Shown here one piece after another: positions 24,491 through 36,835 of a stretch of 64,000 nt of DNA. The stretch spans positions 26,690,798 to 26,754,797 of the forward strand of contig NC_080701.1 in NCBI RefSeq assembly GCF_030445035.2, read 5' to 3'. The notes beneath the pieces are model-generated. The model saw nothing but the letters and a program-made list of their open reading frames with translations, did not search any database and was not told the DNA's origin. The position numbers and the translations under genes are program-made. Within the stretch, counting starts at the first letter, position 1. Every line of letters begins with the position of its first letter. Source of the DNA: Dasypus novemcinctus (taxonomy: Eukaryota; Chordata; Mammalia; Cingulata; Dasypodidae).

Positions 24491-27264
24491 CACCCATCTT
24501 CTTCAGCCCTAAACTCTCTCTCTCTGGCACAATATAAAGGTGGAAGCCTTGGCGCCACGGGGCAGTGGTGCCCAAGCTGCTCTCACACTACTAACATAAG
24601 ATACAGACTTAAAAAAACTTTACGTAAAATAATTTTGACAATATTTATCCTTTGCATAACCTAAAGGATTTTTATATTATTTTCATTATTTGAGGGAATA
24701 TGAGGAATATCTGTCTCAATCAACCTAAAAAAAAAAAAAAGAAATAGATTTTTACAAATCAGTGTGCAAACCCAGGTTGTAAGCCTAGGATAAAGCATGA
24801 CACACACCCCATAGAGTGTTAGTACTATCCGAGTCAGAATTCAGAACAATGGTCTAATTGAAAGAGTGGGCCGTGTTTCCTGAGGCACACCAAAACCAGG
24901 AAGTGGTGAAATTTCCTTTTTTTACTCCTTTTTTTGGTAGTTTGAAAAATCACATGGATTTTCTCCTCTCAAGTGACAGAAATAAAAACCTGAAATCATC
25001 CTACAAGTCTAGACTAGTTACTTCAGAAGGGTAACTGATGTGCTGCATTTTCAGATAAAAACCCACCATATTTCCATTTTTCAGCAACTTTTGAAATATC
25101 TACTAATAACAATGTAAAGCAGACCTTCTATAAAATAAAAGTACATGTCAGGAGCCTATGGTATTATCCTAGAAGTCTCTCCTGTTCTAGAATTCAGGAA
25201 TCAAAGAAACAGAAAAAATTCTAATTAAAAGGGTTTTCATAGTCCCTTTATACAGCCTTTCACTTGGAGCAGGAATTCCTTCCAATCTCCCTACCACAGC
25301 CACCCATGGCTAGGCCTGGAGAGCTCCACCAGGACTGGAGGTCATGACTTTCCAGGGCAGCCTGGAGTGCTCCCCCTAGTACAAGGTTTTGTCTTACATC
25401 AAGTTGAAATCTCTTGCCTTGTCATTTTCATTCATTCATTCAAACACTGAGCACTGATGTGTCCCAAAGTGCACAAGTTTTAGGCAACACCATCTGTTCT
25501 TCCTGTTTCTTAACCTACAAGGTTCCTACCATCTTTATTTTGTTCCTTCTTCAGATCTGATAACCAAGTTTAGTAGCAATTCCTCCTGTGACTTCATTTC
25601 CTTGTCTCCCTTTGTCAATATCTCACCTAAAATGTGGTTCACAGAATTAAGCACAATTGATCAAATTGTCTAACCAGCCCACAAAACACTGGAATGGACT
25701 CAGTGTGATCTAAGCACAATATCTAGTCTGAGATTTTCTTTTTGTAGCAGCCACATCACAGAACCGGCTCAATATAAACCAGTGTTCAAATAAATTCCTA
25801 GCTCTTTTTCTTTTATTTCGGGGAATCTGGGATAGTCTTCCACCCCCAAACATTCCTCAACTGCAGATGGCTCATCCTCAGTATAATTCACCTTGCTGAC
25901 CTGAGAACATTATTACAACCTGTCCACTTTCCGAATCTAGAGTCTGCTGTGGCAGTAGTTCTCTCCTAGGTTCTTATCATCTGGAAATTAGGCCAGCATT
26001 TCAATCTAGTTCTTTATGGATTAAAAATGTATCTGATGAGAACTCAAAGTATTTTATGGTTCTCTCAATTTAGGATTACTTTTTGATAGCAAGTTGTTAC
26101 CTTTTCTGGGGCAACAGCCTCTTTGAAAATCTGACAAAAGCCATAAAGCAAACATCTGTGCCCCACCGACGGCTTCCTGTGAGGGGGTTCCATCTCAGGG
26201 ATCTACAGCCTAGGAAAAGCATTTCTGGGCAGTAGGATTCCAGCCATCCAAATATTTCTAAAATAGATGATTCGCCTACCTAAGGCCCCCGATGCCCAAA
26301 TTCATACCTGCAATGGGCCAATTAACTGAAAAATCTACTGACACTGATTCATTGTCACTAGCTGAGAAACTAAGAAATCCGACCAAATCCTGACCATGGC
26401 TTATAAGAATACCTCAGAAACAAAACACAAGTACCTAAGGTTATATGTACAAAGGTATTATATGTACAAAGGTATTTGTTCTACCATTATTTGTAGTGGC
26501 AAAGGAAGGGAGGGAGGGAAGATGCTGAATATTCATTCATAGGGAAATGGATGGATAAATTATGATACAATGAATTGTCAAATTTTATTGATTTTTTTCA
26601 AAAGACTAGTTAAATGTGTATTTATTGAACTAGAGAAATATCTGACATATTAGGGAGGAAAAGAAAGCTTCAAAATAATTTTTAAAAATTAAAAAAAAAA
26701 TTCTATTAAAAAAACCCCACATACTTATATCATTATACACACTTCGATGAGAATAGAGAAAGGTGTGGAAGGACATGCATCAGACAGTGAACACTGGTGG
26801 GGAATTAATTTTTTTTCTTTATTCATCCTTACATCCTTTTACTTACACAAATAAATATTTATGCAAAGTAAAAAATTAAACTATGAAAGAAAAGAAACTA
26901 AGCAAGGCCAACAAAGGATCAATCCAGTAGACTCAGATCTAAATACTTAATTTCCCAAAAAGTTTCACCAGTATAGCATGACCTGAATGATCCTAATTTC
27001 CCCTTTGACTTTTCATTAATTCTGAACTTCTTATTGTTTTGTCTGTTGATTCCATTCACAGACACTCTTATATATGTGAAAACTGTGTTTTATAAATTAA
27101 ACTCCTCTACTCACAAGTGTTATTTTCCCCTCCTGGGGAAACAGCCATCACGAAAAGCTATAAAAGTTACATAGAATCCCTCTTAGTCCAATATGTAGGA
27201 AATAGATAAATGCAGCACAAACCACACTCTAGGGTGAAGAAACAGGAGCCTACAGGCTGTTCCT
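24491..27264. other. Intronic stretch with degraded LINE-like parts
   Basis: The part at about 26430-26870 resembles the 3' end of an old L1M element (compare 34488-34795 and 55400-56035). It contains an exact 17-bp tandem duplication, ttatatgtacaaaggta, at 26441-26457 and 26458-26474. The remainder has no recognised exon. Confidence 0.4.
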
Positions 27265-27267
27265 TTT

Positions 27268-27450
27268 GGTCCAGTGGTTCTTGACATGGACTGAATATTC
27301 AAATCACTGGGGAAGCTATTTCAAAAATATAATACCTGGGCCCCAATTCCAGAGATTCTCATTTAATTGGTCTGGGCATAAATATTTATTTTCTTTTAAT
27401 AGCTATGTAGATCATTCAAATGTGCAGTAGGAGTTGAGAACCACTGCTTT
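27268..27450 (+). mobile_element. MER5-type hAT-Charlie remnant
   Basis: It begins 'cagtggttcttgacatgg' and ends 'ggagttgagaaccactg'. The start and end of the element are complementary, as expected for terminal inverted repeats. The internal 'tacctgggccccaattcc' also fits. Confidence 0.75.
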
Positions 27451-28199
27451 TAAAACTTTATCCTTCTCCTTCCCTTCTTCCAATTTTTCACAGAGGGCAC
27501 TTCCTTTATCAGTTGATAAAAAGGGCACATGGTCAGGAGAGGCAAAACCAATGAATGCCTGTCCATCATCCCTAATGTATATCCTTAGGTTGACTTTTGA
27601 TGCTCATCTTAAAGTTACTTAAATCTATGGCTATCATAAAAGCCCTTCACATAATAAAAGAGCATTTTTAGTTTCACCCTAAGGATGATTTCCTTATTTA
27701 ATATTAGCCCAGAAGATAATTGATGATTTTTAAAAGCATCTTCGGAGGCCCCAAACATAACATTGTAAAACAAAAGTGTCAACTCTGCTCTGTCAAACAG
27801 CTGAAATGCTGCTAGACATCAGTTGATGAATGGATTCCCTGATTCTTTGTGCTAATCCTCATTAAGTAATTAAAAACATCAACATCTACCAGACTGCAAA
27901 GAATTGATAAAATGAAAACAATCACTTGAAATATCTCCCCCATTCAAATTTAATATCTGAGAATAGTAATATACTCCACAAGAAAAGTGGCAATAAAATA
28001 TGACAGGAGACTCATTAATAAAATATTTATTACACAAGCTATATTACAGCATATAATAGATAGGACTCTATACTTTGGCCTCATGATGCAAAGTACAGAG
28101 AAAGATAGATATTTTAAAACAAAGGCAATGGATACCATTTATAATGGTTAGCCTTAAGAAATAATTGCCTTTATATATCTAGGTGTGCTAACTGCATTT

Positions 28200-28925
28200 T
28201 CACGTATTTTCATTAAAATTTTTGACGTAGCAATCACACTTCTCAGCATTTATCCCAGAGAAATGAAAACCTAAGTCCACACAAAAACCTATGTGTGAAT
28301 ATTCACAGGAGCTTTATTTGTACTAGCCCCAAGCTGGAACCAACCCTCATGTCCTTCAGTGGGCAAATGGTTAACTGTGGTACACCCTTATCACGAAGGC
28401 TACTGCTCAGCAATAAAAAGGAGCAAACTAAAAACACAAGCAACAACTTGAATGAATTTCAAGAGCACTATACTGAGTGAAAAAAGCCACTCTCAAAAGG
28501 CCACAAACTGCATTATTCCATTTATATAATATTCCCCAAATGACAAAAGTATAGAGATGGAGAACATAATAGTGGTTACGGGGAAGAGGTGGCTATAAAG
28601 GAGTAGCACGAGGAAGCCTTGTGGTGACGAACAGTTCTGTGTATTGGTTGTGGGGCAGTTTAACAAATCCACACGTGATCAAACGGCATAGAACTACACA
28701 CACACACACACATACATACACACACACACCCCAAACACACATGCATAACTGGCGAACTCTGAATAATCAACTCTGGACTGTATCAATGTCAATTTCCTGG
28801 TTTTGTTCTTACATACAGTCAAATGCTACTCTTGAGGGAGACTGAGTGAAGGGCACATGGGACCATTCGATATTATTTTTGCCACTTGTTGTGAATCTAT
28901 AATCATTTCAAAACAAAAAGTTTTG
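28200..28925 (+). mobile_element. Old L1 ORF2 C-terminus plus 3' UTR fragment
   Basis: The order fits the end of L1 ORF2: 'cagcatttatcccagagaaa', 'caggagctttatttgtacta', 'ctggaaccaaccctcatgtc', 'ctgctcagcaataaaaagga'. A 3' UTR follows with 'agaggtggctataaagga' and a CA repeat at about 28697-28742. It is degraded and inactive. Confidence 0.75.
28697..28742. repeat. (CA)n microsatellite inside L1 3' UTR
   Basis: An imperfect CA/CATA run lies within the L1 remnant. It is ordinary. Confidence 0.8.
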
Positions 28926-29024
28926 AGGGAAATGTGAAGGGGTCACTTATTTAAGATATGGAAGCCCTTTTTCTTAATCTAAGTGAAGGTACAAAACTGT
29001 AGGAGAAAAGATATAAGATGGCTA

Positions 29025-29225
29025 GAGGGAATAATATTAACCAATATTTATGGAGCCTTTATTATGTGCAGGCACTACAATGTATCTTATCTAACTCAAC
29101 AAGCAATCAGACAAGGTAGTTGTTAATTTGCACCCTCACCTTTCAGATAAGGAAACCAAGGGACAGAAAAGGTAAGTGACTCAATCATGGCCATACAGCT
29201 GGCAAGTAGCAAAGACGTCAAAGTT
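29025..29225 (+). mobile_element. MIR SINE
   Basis: MIR order: 'accaatatttatggagcctt', 'ttatgtgcaggcactacaat', 'ttcagataaggaaaccaagg', then 'catacagctggcaagtagca'. Confidence 0.75.
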
Positions 29226-30968
29226 AAGAAAAGTAAGGCAATTTCAAAGCAGAGAGGATTTTAAGAAAAAACTATATGGTATCAAGAAGAGATTTACAAA
29301 TTGGTCTAAAACAGGTAGACTAGATGAAATGCTACCAAAGTAAATCTTAACTATATCTACATACTAGCTAAATACTGTCTTTCAAGAACTTAAAATCCAT
29401 AACACACAGTATCCTGGGATAAATGAATACATTTGACCAGAAACATATTTAAACCTGTGGTTATTTTTTTTCATCTTTCAACGTTTGCTTAACAACTAGA
29501 AGAATATTAACACTGAATAAATGTAAAATTTCTCCTCTTCAAAAGTGCTTCATTGAACGGTAATAAATAGGTAAAAGTGAGGCTAAACTTAGAAATAATA
29601 GAAAGAGGGCACTAAACAAATAGGAAGGAAATAAAGCTGATTGACTATAACAAAGCCTAATCACGAAAAAAGAAGGAAAAGGCAAAGGAAAGTTAGTAAT
29701 ATTGTCAAACTCAAGGTAGAAAAGTCTAAATTAGGTTAGAATAAAACATGAATCTACATATAATGAACATTGGCTGGAAAGATGAATATTTATTCGCAAT
29801 AAAATTGTTTTAAACAAAATCATGCAGTTTAGTTTTCAGTTCAGTTTAGAAAAAGCAAAAGGAAAATTCCTGCCTTCTGTCTTGCCCTTGCTCCAATTTC
29901 GATCATCACAAATTTTAACAGCATGTCAAAAACAAAGGCAATCCTAGGATAAACTCAATGCAAGTTAATGGTATTTAAAAGGGAGTGTTATTCTGGCTGC
30001 AAAGCCTCTGACACAGGGTTGTTTTTTCTACAGAGAAATATTATCTCACTTAATTTCAATTTTAAAGATCAAATAAAACCCCAGAAGACAATATTTAAAA
30101 CACCAGGAGAATTAATCACCCTTTCAAGTTGTAGACAGCCAAGTAATCCACTTAATATGCTGCTTGGACAGAATAGAGTAATTGCAGTCTCTTCTGCTCC
30201 TAGGATCTTCTCTGATATCAAAGGTATTCCTTCCTCTTAAGTCATCTTCTTAAAAGCAAAAACACAAGTGCAGTGATGATGTGAAAATGCTGGTTTTCTT
30301 AGAAGCTTTGCAAAGTTCCAGTCCAGGAAGAAACATGCAGGAATTTTACTTGACAACCACAAATCTCTCTACAGAAGGCTCTGGAGTAGAATGGTTATAC
30401 TACTACATTCCCATCCATAGCTGCCACTAATCTGGTAAAACCTGAAAAAGAATTCTTGTTGTCATATGTCCTTGGAATTTCTCCCTCATGCATAGATAAA
30501 GTAAAGATTTAAGAAGAAAGAAAAAGTATATATATAGTTTAAGACATTATCTGTCTTACCATCTTCATAAACGTCTCTGCCTCTGAAGAAACTACAAGAG
30601 GGATTAATTTATTTTTTCCAGGTAAGATCCTCATACATTGGATTTTTAAAAAGCCATAATCCAGGCCATTTTGTCTGGTGGACAGGTGTACATTAGAATC
30701 TCACTATAATCTCTAGAGGATTATACCAAGGACCTGCATTTTCATTAATGCCAGATTTAATCCATGGTGAATAAAGTCTTTGGAAGTTTTGATAATTAAA
30801 TATCCCTTAAAAGAAATATTTTTTTAGGTGTGATAATGGTATTGTGGTTATGTTTATTAAAAGAGTTTTTTATCTTTTAGAGTATATCAGAATATTTACA
30901 GACGAAATTATTTAATGTCTGGGATTTGCTTCAAAATAGTATGGTGGAGGACGGGGGAATGGTTGGGA
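29226..30968. other. AT-rich intronic stretch, no gene seen
   Basis: The open frame at 29968-30240 has no recognisable domain. No confident repeat was identified. Confidence 0.4.
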
Positions 30969-30980
30969 ATAAAAATTGGC

Positions 30981-31413
30981 TGTGGAGAAGTGGACTTGGC
31001 CCAGTGGTTAGGGCGTCCGCCTACCACATGGGAGGTCCAAAGTTCGAACCCCAGGCCTCCTTGACCCGTGTGGAGCTGGCCCACGCGCAGTGCTGATGCA
31101 CGCAAGGAGCGCCGTGCCATGCAGGAGTGTCCTATCCCGTCCCCCTACCCCCATGTAGGGAAGCCCCTCACGCAAGGAGTATGCCCCGTAAGGAGAGCCG
31201 CCCAGCACGAAAGAAAGTGCAGCCTGCCCAGGAATGGTGCTGCACACATGGAGAGCTGACACAAGATGACACAACAAAAAGAAACACAGATTCCCAGTGC
31301 CCTTGATAAGGATGGAAGCGGTACCAGAAGAACACACAGCGAATGGACACAGAGAGGGGACAACTGGGGGGGGGGGGGAGAGAGAAATAAATAAAAAATA
31401 AATCTTTAAAAAA
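30981..31413 (+). mobile_element. Long DAS-type SINE
   Basis: This is the best preserved copy. The tRNA-Ala-like head GAAGTGGACTTGGCCCAGTG carries a near-consensus Pol III B box, agttcgaaccc, at 31041-31051. A body of about 300 bases, a G homopolymer near 31366-31379 and an AATAAATAAAAAATAAATC tail follow. A 10-bp direct repeat, aaaaattggc, flanks it at 30971-30980 and 31414-31423. The open frames across the body are shadows. Confidence 0.9.
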
Positions 31414-31884
31414 AAAAATTGGCCATCAATTGTTACATAAAACTGGGTGATAAGGATATAAGAATTACACTATTTTGTCTTCATTTTCCAACATAAAAAA
31501 TAACAAGGAATTCTGGGATTTATGTAGAAATCCAGGTAATCCTAGGCAAGTTACCTGAGCTGACAATTACTGTTTCCTATTTCTAAAATACAAGGATAGA
31601 ACTTGATGCTTCCTGCTCTAATTTTTTTTTTTTACTCTTCAAGAATGCTATTTTTCTCTCCAAACTGAATTTAACTTCATCTCCTGTTAATTCTCTATAG
31701 TAACTAATTCTATATTGAGATGCCACACCTGTCATGAGCCTTGATCATAAGAAACAAGAAAATGGAAGGCAGACAACTATGGTAACAAAGACACCACTAT
31801 TTTTTATAGGTAAAGTGAAAATGCTCACTTGTCAGAAATCTGCTTAAGATACATATCTTTAAGAAAAACTCACCTACCATGTGA

Positions 31885-32082
31885 AACTTAAAATGGGCAG
31901 TCCCTTTAATACAGCAATATATTTGGAATAAATCAGCAGACCCTAATTTTGTGTCTTTTGAAGATTGCTCATCACAGTATTATTCAAAACAATGAAAAAT
32001 CTGATTCCTAAATAATCAACTATAGAGAACTTTTAAAATGAATTATGGAACATCTTTGCAATGGATTACCACGCATCTATTT
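31885..32082 (+). mobile_element. Old L1M 3' end, first part of a split element
   Basis: It contains 'gattgctcatcacagtatta', 'ctaaataatcaactatagag' and 'aattatggaacatctttgca', then stops at 'accacgcatct'. The next section of the same ancestral element resumes at about 34488, so younger DNA was inserted here. Confidence 0.6.
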
Positions 32083-33325
32083 TTTTTGAACGAAACTTGG
32101 TAACAATCCCTCAGTGCCAGGGAGGCTCGTCCCTGGGACTCATGTTCCACGCCTTGGGGGTGGGGGGAAGGGAGGAAGGTGGTGTGTTTATAAGCTGAGT
32201 TTGGCTAGCATCAAGGGATTTTTACCAATCACCAACTAGCAATGCACCTGGAAAAACACCTTGACCAAAAGAGGGAAATATTAATTACAAATGAGTTTTT
32301 ATGGCTAAGAGATTTCAAAGTGAGTCGGGAGGTTATTTCAGAGGTTACACTTACGCATGTCTCAGCAGGATCTCATTGACTGCCACAGTGAACAGCGCTT
32401 TAAACAGCAGAGCTCCTGAGACATTTAGACACTACAAGCAGGGCAGACAAGCTCAGGAATTCAGCACTCTTGTCAGTGGGCCTTCCTTTGGAATTTATGC
32501 TCCCTAGTGTAACAGAGTCAGACTCATTCATAGTTTTCCTATATGTGGATCTTCTGTCCCTTTTATTTGAACCTATAATTAGCAGTATATGTCTTGAATA
32601 TTTGTCTCAGAGACATAAATCTTTGGTCTGTTCATACATCGACTGAGCCCTACATCTCAGCGAAGTTGCAACACCTACTCTCCAGTTCATGCGCTGGACA
32701 CCCAGGACAATTAACAAGGAGATGATGGTGGACAACAACAATGTCCATGCCAAGGAACAGAGAGTGTCTGCAACTGTAAGCAAGACAGTTCCATCCATCT
32801 GCCTCATGGGATCTAAGCCCCGTCTCAGTTAGAAATAAGAGTGGGCATCATCATCCCCAAATCCTCAAGATTGGGGAATAAACAATGGACTAGAGTAGAC
32901 TTATTATTTTATTATAGACATTATTATTCTAGAAATAGAAGAACTTCTATCATTGATATAAAGACAGTGATCACCAGAGATTTTGAGGGGAGACAGAGGG
33001 AAGAACAGGTGTAACATGGGGCATTTTCAGGGCATTAGAATTGTCCTGCATGACACTGCAATGATGAATACAGGCCATTACACATTTTGTCATAACCTAT
33101 AAAATTGTGTGGGGCAGAGTAATATGTAACTATAGTCCACAGTTAGTAGCAATGCTTCAATATGTGTTCATCAATTGTAACAAATGCACCACACTAATGA
33201 AGGATGCTGTTGATGTGGGAAAGTGTGAGAGGGGAAGGGGGTGGGAATGTGAGACTCCCCTATACTTTTAATGTAACACTTATGGAATCTAAAGCTTCTT
33301 TAAAAAAATTTGTTTTAATTAATTA
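32083..33325 (+). mobile_element. Xenarthran L1-related element inserted in the older L1
   Basis: It begins 'aacttggtaacaatccctca' with a CCAGGGAGGCTCGTCCCTGGGA inverted repeat at about 32117-32138, and ends with the same L1 3' UTR as 7500-7790 from about 33030. No coding domain is readable. Whether it is one deleted L1 or two abutting fragments I cannot settle by eye. Confidence 0.5.
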
Positions 33326-33339
33326 AAAATTTTAAAAAA

Positions 33340-33605
33340 CACAAAAAACATCTGGGCTATGATGTGGACCATTGACTATGGGGTGCAGTGATGCTCAGAG
33401 ATGAACTTACCAGGTGCAATGGATGTATCACGATGATGGGAGAGAGTGTTGCTGTGGGGGGAGTGGGGGGCGGGGGCGGTGGGGTTGAATGGGACCTCAT
33501 ATATATTTTTTAATGTAATTAAAAATAATAATAATAAATAAATATTAAAAAAAAAAAGAAAAAAAACCACAAAAAACAAAAAGCACAACACAACAAAAAA
33601 CCCAC
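33340..33605 (+). mobile_element. L1 3' UTR fragment with G-rich tract and A-rich tail
   Basis: It has 'gatgtggaccattgactatg', 'caggtgcaatggatgtatca' and a G-rich run at about 33458-33484, then a long A-rich tail of AATAATAATAAATAAAT and A tracts to about 33605. It is an L1-type 3' end. Confidence 0.55.
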
Positions 33606-33611
33606 AAAACT

Positions 33612-34487
33612 CTCAGTCCACCATGCTGCAGGTACAGCAAAGGGTCACCGGAGCTAACAGAAACAGCTCCCAGAGGACACACAAAGGAGGAACGATGTGA
33701 GCACCCAATGAGAAAGCAGCCTTAGATGACAGCCCAAAGTATAAAATACACATCCACGAGTCTATATGAAATAAATGACTGAATAAATAAGTAAATAAAT
33801 GGGGAAACAGATCAATCTCCCTTGCCAAAGAACTCCAAATAACTGATGCAGATACTCCGCTGCCCTCAAAGAGGAGGAGCATACTCCCACTCCGTGCATG
33901 TGTGCTACACACAGTGCCTTCTTTCCCAAGAGTACAGAATGGAAAGGGGGAAGAAAGAGTAACTTTACAGTGGAGAAACCCTACGAGCAACTGCCTCGGC
34001 CAGGCGATGAAGGTCAGCATCAACACCCCCCGTGACGAAAACGGGTTTTTACCTCTGTCGTCTTTCTCCCCCAAACACCTAATCCCAGTCTAACCATGAG
34101 AAAAACAGCAGCTAAATCCCAGTTAAGGGACATTCTACAAAATATCTGATCAGTACTCCTCAAAACTGTCAAGGTCATCAAAAGCAAGAGAGTTTGAGAA
34201 GCCGTCACGGCCAAGAGGAGCCTAAAAGAAACATGACTACCGAATGTAGTATGGTATTTACATGGGATCCTGAAACAGAAAAAAGGACATTAGGTTAAAA
34301 ACTACAGAAACCTGAATGAAGTATGGACTTTAGTTAATAAAAATGTCAATACTGGTTCATTAATTGTAACAAATGTATCATACATTATAATGTAAGATGT
34401 TAACAATAGGAGGAACTGGTGGCAGGTTATAAGAGAACTCTGCAATTTTTCTGTAACTTTAAAATTGTTCTAAAATAAAGTTTTTTT
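33612..34487 (+). mobile_element. L1-type 3' portion with poly(A)
   Basis: The downstream part has 'aaaaaggacattaggttaaa', 'aagtatggactttagttaat', 'ggttcattaattgtaacaaa', 'aatgtaagatgttaacaata' and an end on 'ttctaaaataaagttttttt'. This is a common mammalian L1M 3' end. A frame of 153 codons on the other strand is not a gene. Confidence 0.6.
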
Positions 34488-34795
34488 TAAATGAAGAAAA
34501 TGAATTATAAAATGAAGATACAAACATAATGATGTGGAATGATGAGCAAGATATAAGTGAAAAAATGGTTATAAACAACATGCTTGTTATGAACCTATTT
34601 TTGCCTTAAAATTATATGTATATGCATTTCTATATCCAAAAGTCTGGACGACTACAGCAATCTGTTAACCCCTGAGTGACAGACTCCTGGTGATTTTCAC
34701 CTCTCTCTTCTTTACACCTTACTGTATTACCTGAGTTTTTTTTCCACCAAGCATTGATTACTTTTTACCTTGAGCCCCACTATTTCACATTTGGG
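34488..34795 (+). mobile_element. Old L1M 3' end, second part of a split element
   Basis: It resumes the element interrupted at 32082: 'gaatgatgagcaagatataa' then 'gtgaaaaaatggttataaac', matching the usual continuation of that L1M 3' end. Confidence 0.6.
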
Positions 34796-34914
34796 AAAAA
34801 AAAATTAGATGAATAACACAGGATTGTTCTGGTTAGCTCAAAGTAACATGCACTTATAGAACAGCTCAATTTTGGTTTTTCAAGGGGAAATATTTATTGT
34901 TAAAAAGTTACTTT

Positions 34915-35060
34915 AGAAAAGTGGTTAAACATACAGAATTTAATCAGACCTAAATTAAAATCCTGGTTTCATCATTTGCTATCTCTGTGATGTTAGGCTG
35001 TTCTACAACCTGCCTCCATTTCCTCATTTTTAAAAAGGAGAAAATGTAATACAACAAACC
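34915..35060 (+). mobile_element. MIR fragment
   Basis: It has 'taaattaaaatcctggtttc', 'gctatctctgtgatgttagg' and 'ctccatttcctcatttttaa'. Confidence 0.6.
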
Positions 35061-36639
35061 TACTGATCTGCAGAACTGCCCTGATATTAATACATCAACA
35101 TGCATACATACATATATACATGCTCTCACTCACTCATGTGCCAAAGCAAACATTCTGTACTATATAAAAATATATACTATATAAAATATTTTTAACATCA
35201 AATTTTATTAGAAAATTGTATGAGTAATAGCAATGAGTTAATGTATGTCAAGAGCCTAGCCTTATTAAGACTCCATAACGGCAAGTTATTGTTATCAATA
35301 ATATTAATAAAAATCAAAGAAATAAAACACTATCAGGAAAAATTTCATTTCTCAAAAAATATAACAGGGAAGCCATGAAAGACAAAACCAGTACCTCAGC
35401 TCCTTCTACAATATCTCTAGCAATTTCCCAAACATCTCCGCCAACTAGATATTCATTATGACAATTAACCACATTGTTTGTTAACATGCTCATAGTACTA
35501 ATGAAAATCTTCTATAGAAAACATATGTAAGCCACTTTTCTAATAATAACCAACTTAAACTAAGCTTTGGAATATTAACACATCAGGTTTCACTTTCTAT
35601 GAGGATACAGTCTCATTATGTATGAGTGTAACATCAATGCAAATTAACACCAGCCACAAAATACAATTATTTAAGCCTCTTGATTATAAACAATGAAAAC
35701 ATTTTTTAATCATTAGACAAGAAAAATATGATGGTCTTTACCAAATTCTTGGGCTGGTAGCTCTACCTTTAAATAACTCCAATTACAACTGATATTTTAA
35801 AATTATTCCAATTACAACCCTTATAATACAAAAAATTACAATTTAATATTTAATAGACAAGTGTGATCATGAAATGAATTAGTGAACTAGTAATAACATA
35901 GCCAGAGAACGACACCAGCAATTTACCTATTTATCATAAGGTCTAGGTCAAAGACCCATATTTTAAAGACCTGCTAACTTAGGGAGAAATCAATTAACCA
36001 TAAACAAAATAATGAATTATTGTGCCAATTTCTTCTACAGTTCAGTTTGGTTCTGTTAAAGGAAGTTAATTTAACCAACATCTTAAAACGGGAAAGTTAA
36101 CTTTGCTCAACTCTCAAAAACACACACATAATCCAGTAACTATATGCAGGTTGGTCTATATAATCCAGTTTTGGACTTATGACTATTCAAAGGCTGATTT
36201 TAAAACATACTCCAATATTTCTGCATGTAATAAATTGTACTCCAACTTTCATTACAGAGACCCAGGTCAAAGTTGACATTCTACCTACTGAACAGATTTC
36301 ACAAGCCTGTGGCACATTGTTGTCAAATGTGTTCAATTGTAGCAAATGTTAAATTCTTTGAGACCTGATTTGATTTATGGAGACAAAGGTCTTTGAGAAA
36401 TATATCTGGCAAACAGACCAAGCTAAGTAAATTTTGTGGTTGAAAAAGAGGATCGTCTATAAGGCAATAAGATTTTTTTTACACAATTAGAAGGCAAATT
36501 TAAAATGGGAATTCCAAGCATTTTTAGCAACAGCAATATCTCTGTAATAAGTGTGTAACTCCCCAAAAGCAATCTTTTTCCCTATATTATGTTCTCTACT
36601 GTTAGTTTGTTCTCCAAATTCTAAACAATAATTGGACAA
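35061..36639. other. Very AT-rich intronic stretch, no gene seen
   Basis: No exon or confidently assigned repeat. Confidence 0.45.
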
Positions 36640-36835
36640 GGAACCATAATGGCATCTCAGATATGTCATCTCATTTTATCTGCATCTTGCTACTATAAGA
36701 TGGATACCCATTTCACTACAAAATAGAGCACCATTTCACAGCTGAGCTGAGGCTGAGTGGTTTTAAGTAACTGGCCTAATTTATATAGGATGAACAGAGA
36801 TTCTTACTTCATAGTCAGAATTTATATATGTAGAC
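36640..36835 (+). mobile_element. MIR fragment (degraded)
   Basis: It has 'catctcattttatctgcatc', 'ccatttcacagctgagctga' and 'ttttaagtaactggcctaat', the central and 3' part of a MIR. Confidence 0.55.

Noticed and set aside
28697-28742. CRISPR-like or satellite array
   Set aside because: It is a plain CA microsatellite; no spaced direct repeats of CRISPR type occur in the window.
31008-31363. Several overlapping frames at 31.0-31.4 kb
   Set aside because: All lie inside the long DAS SINE.
33613-34074. 153-codon minus-strand frame
   Set aside because: It is antisense to an L1-type repeat, with no domain.
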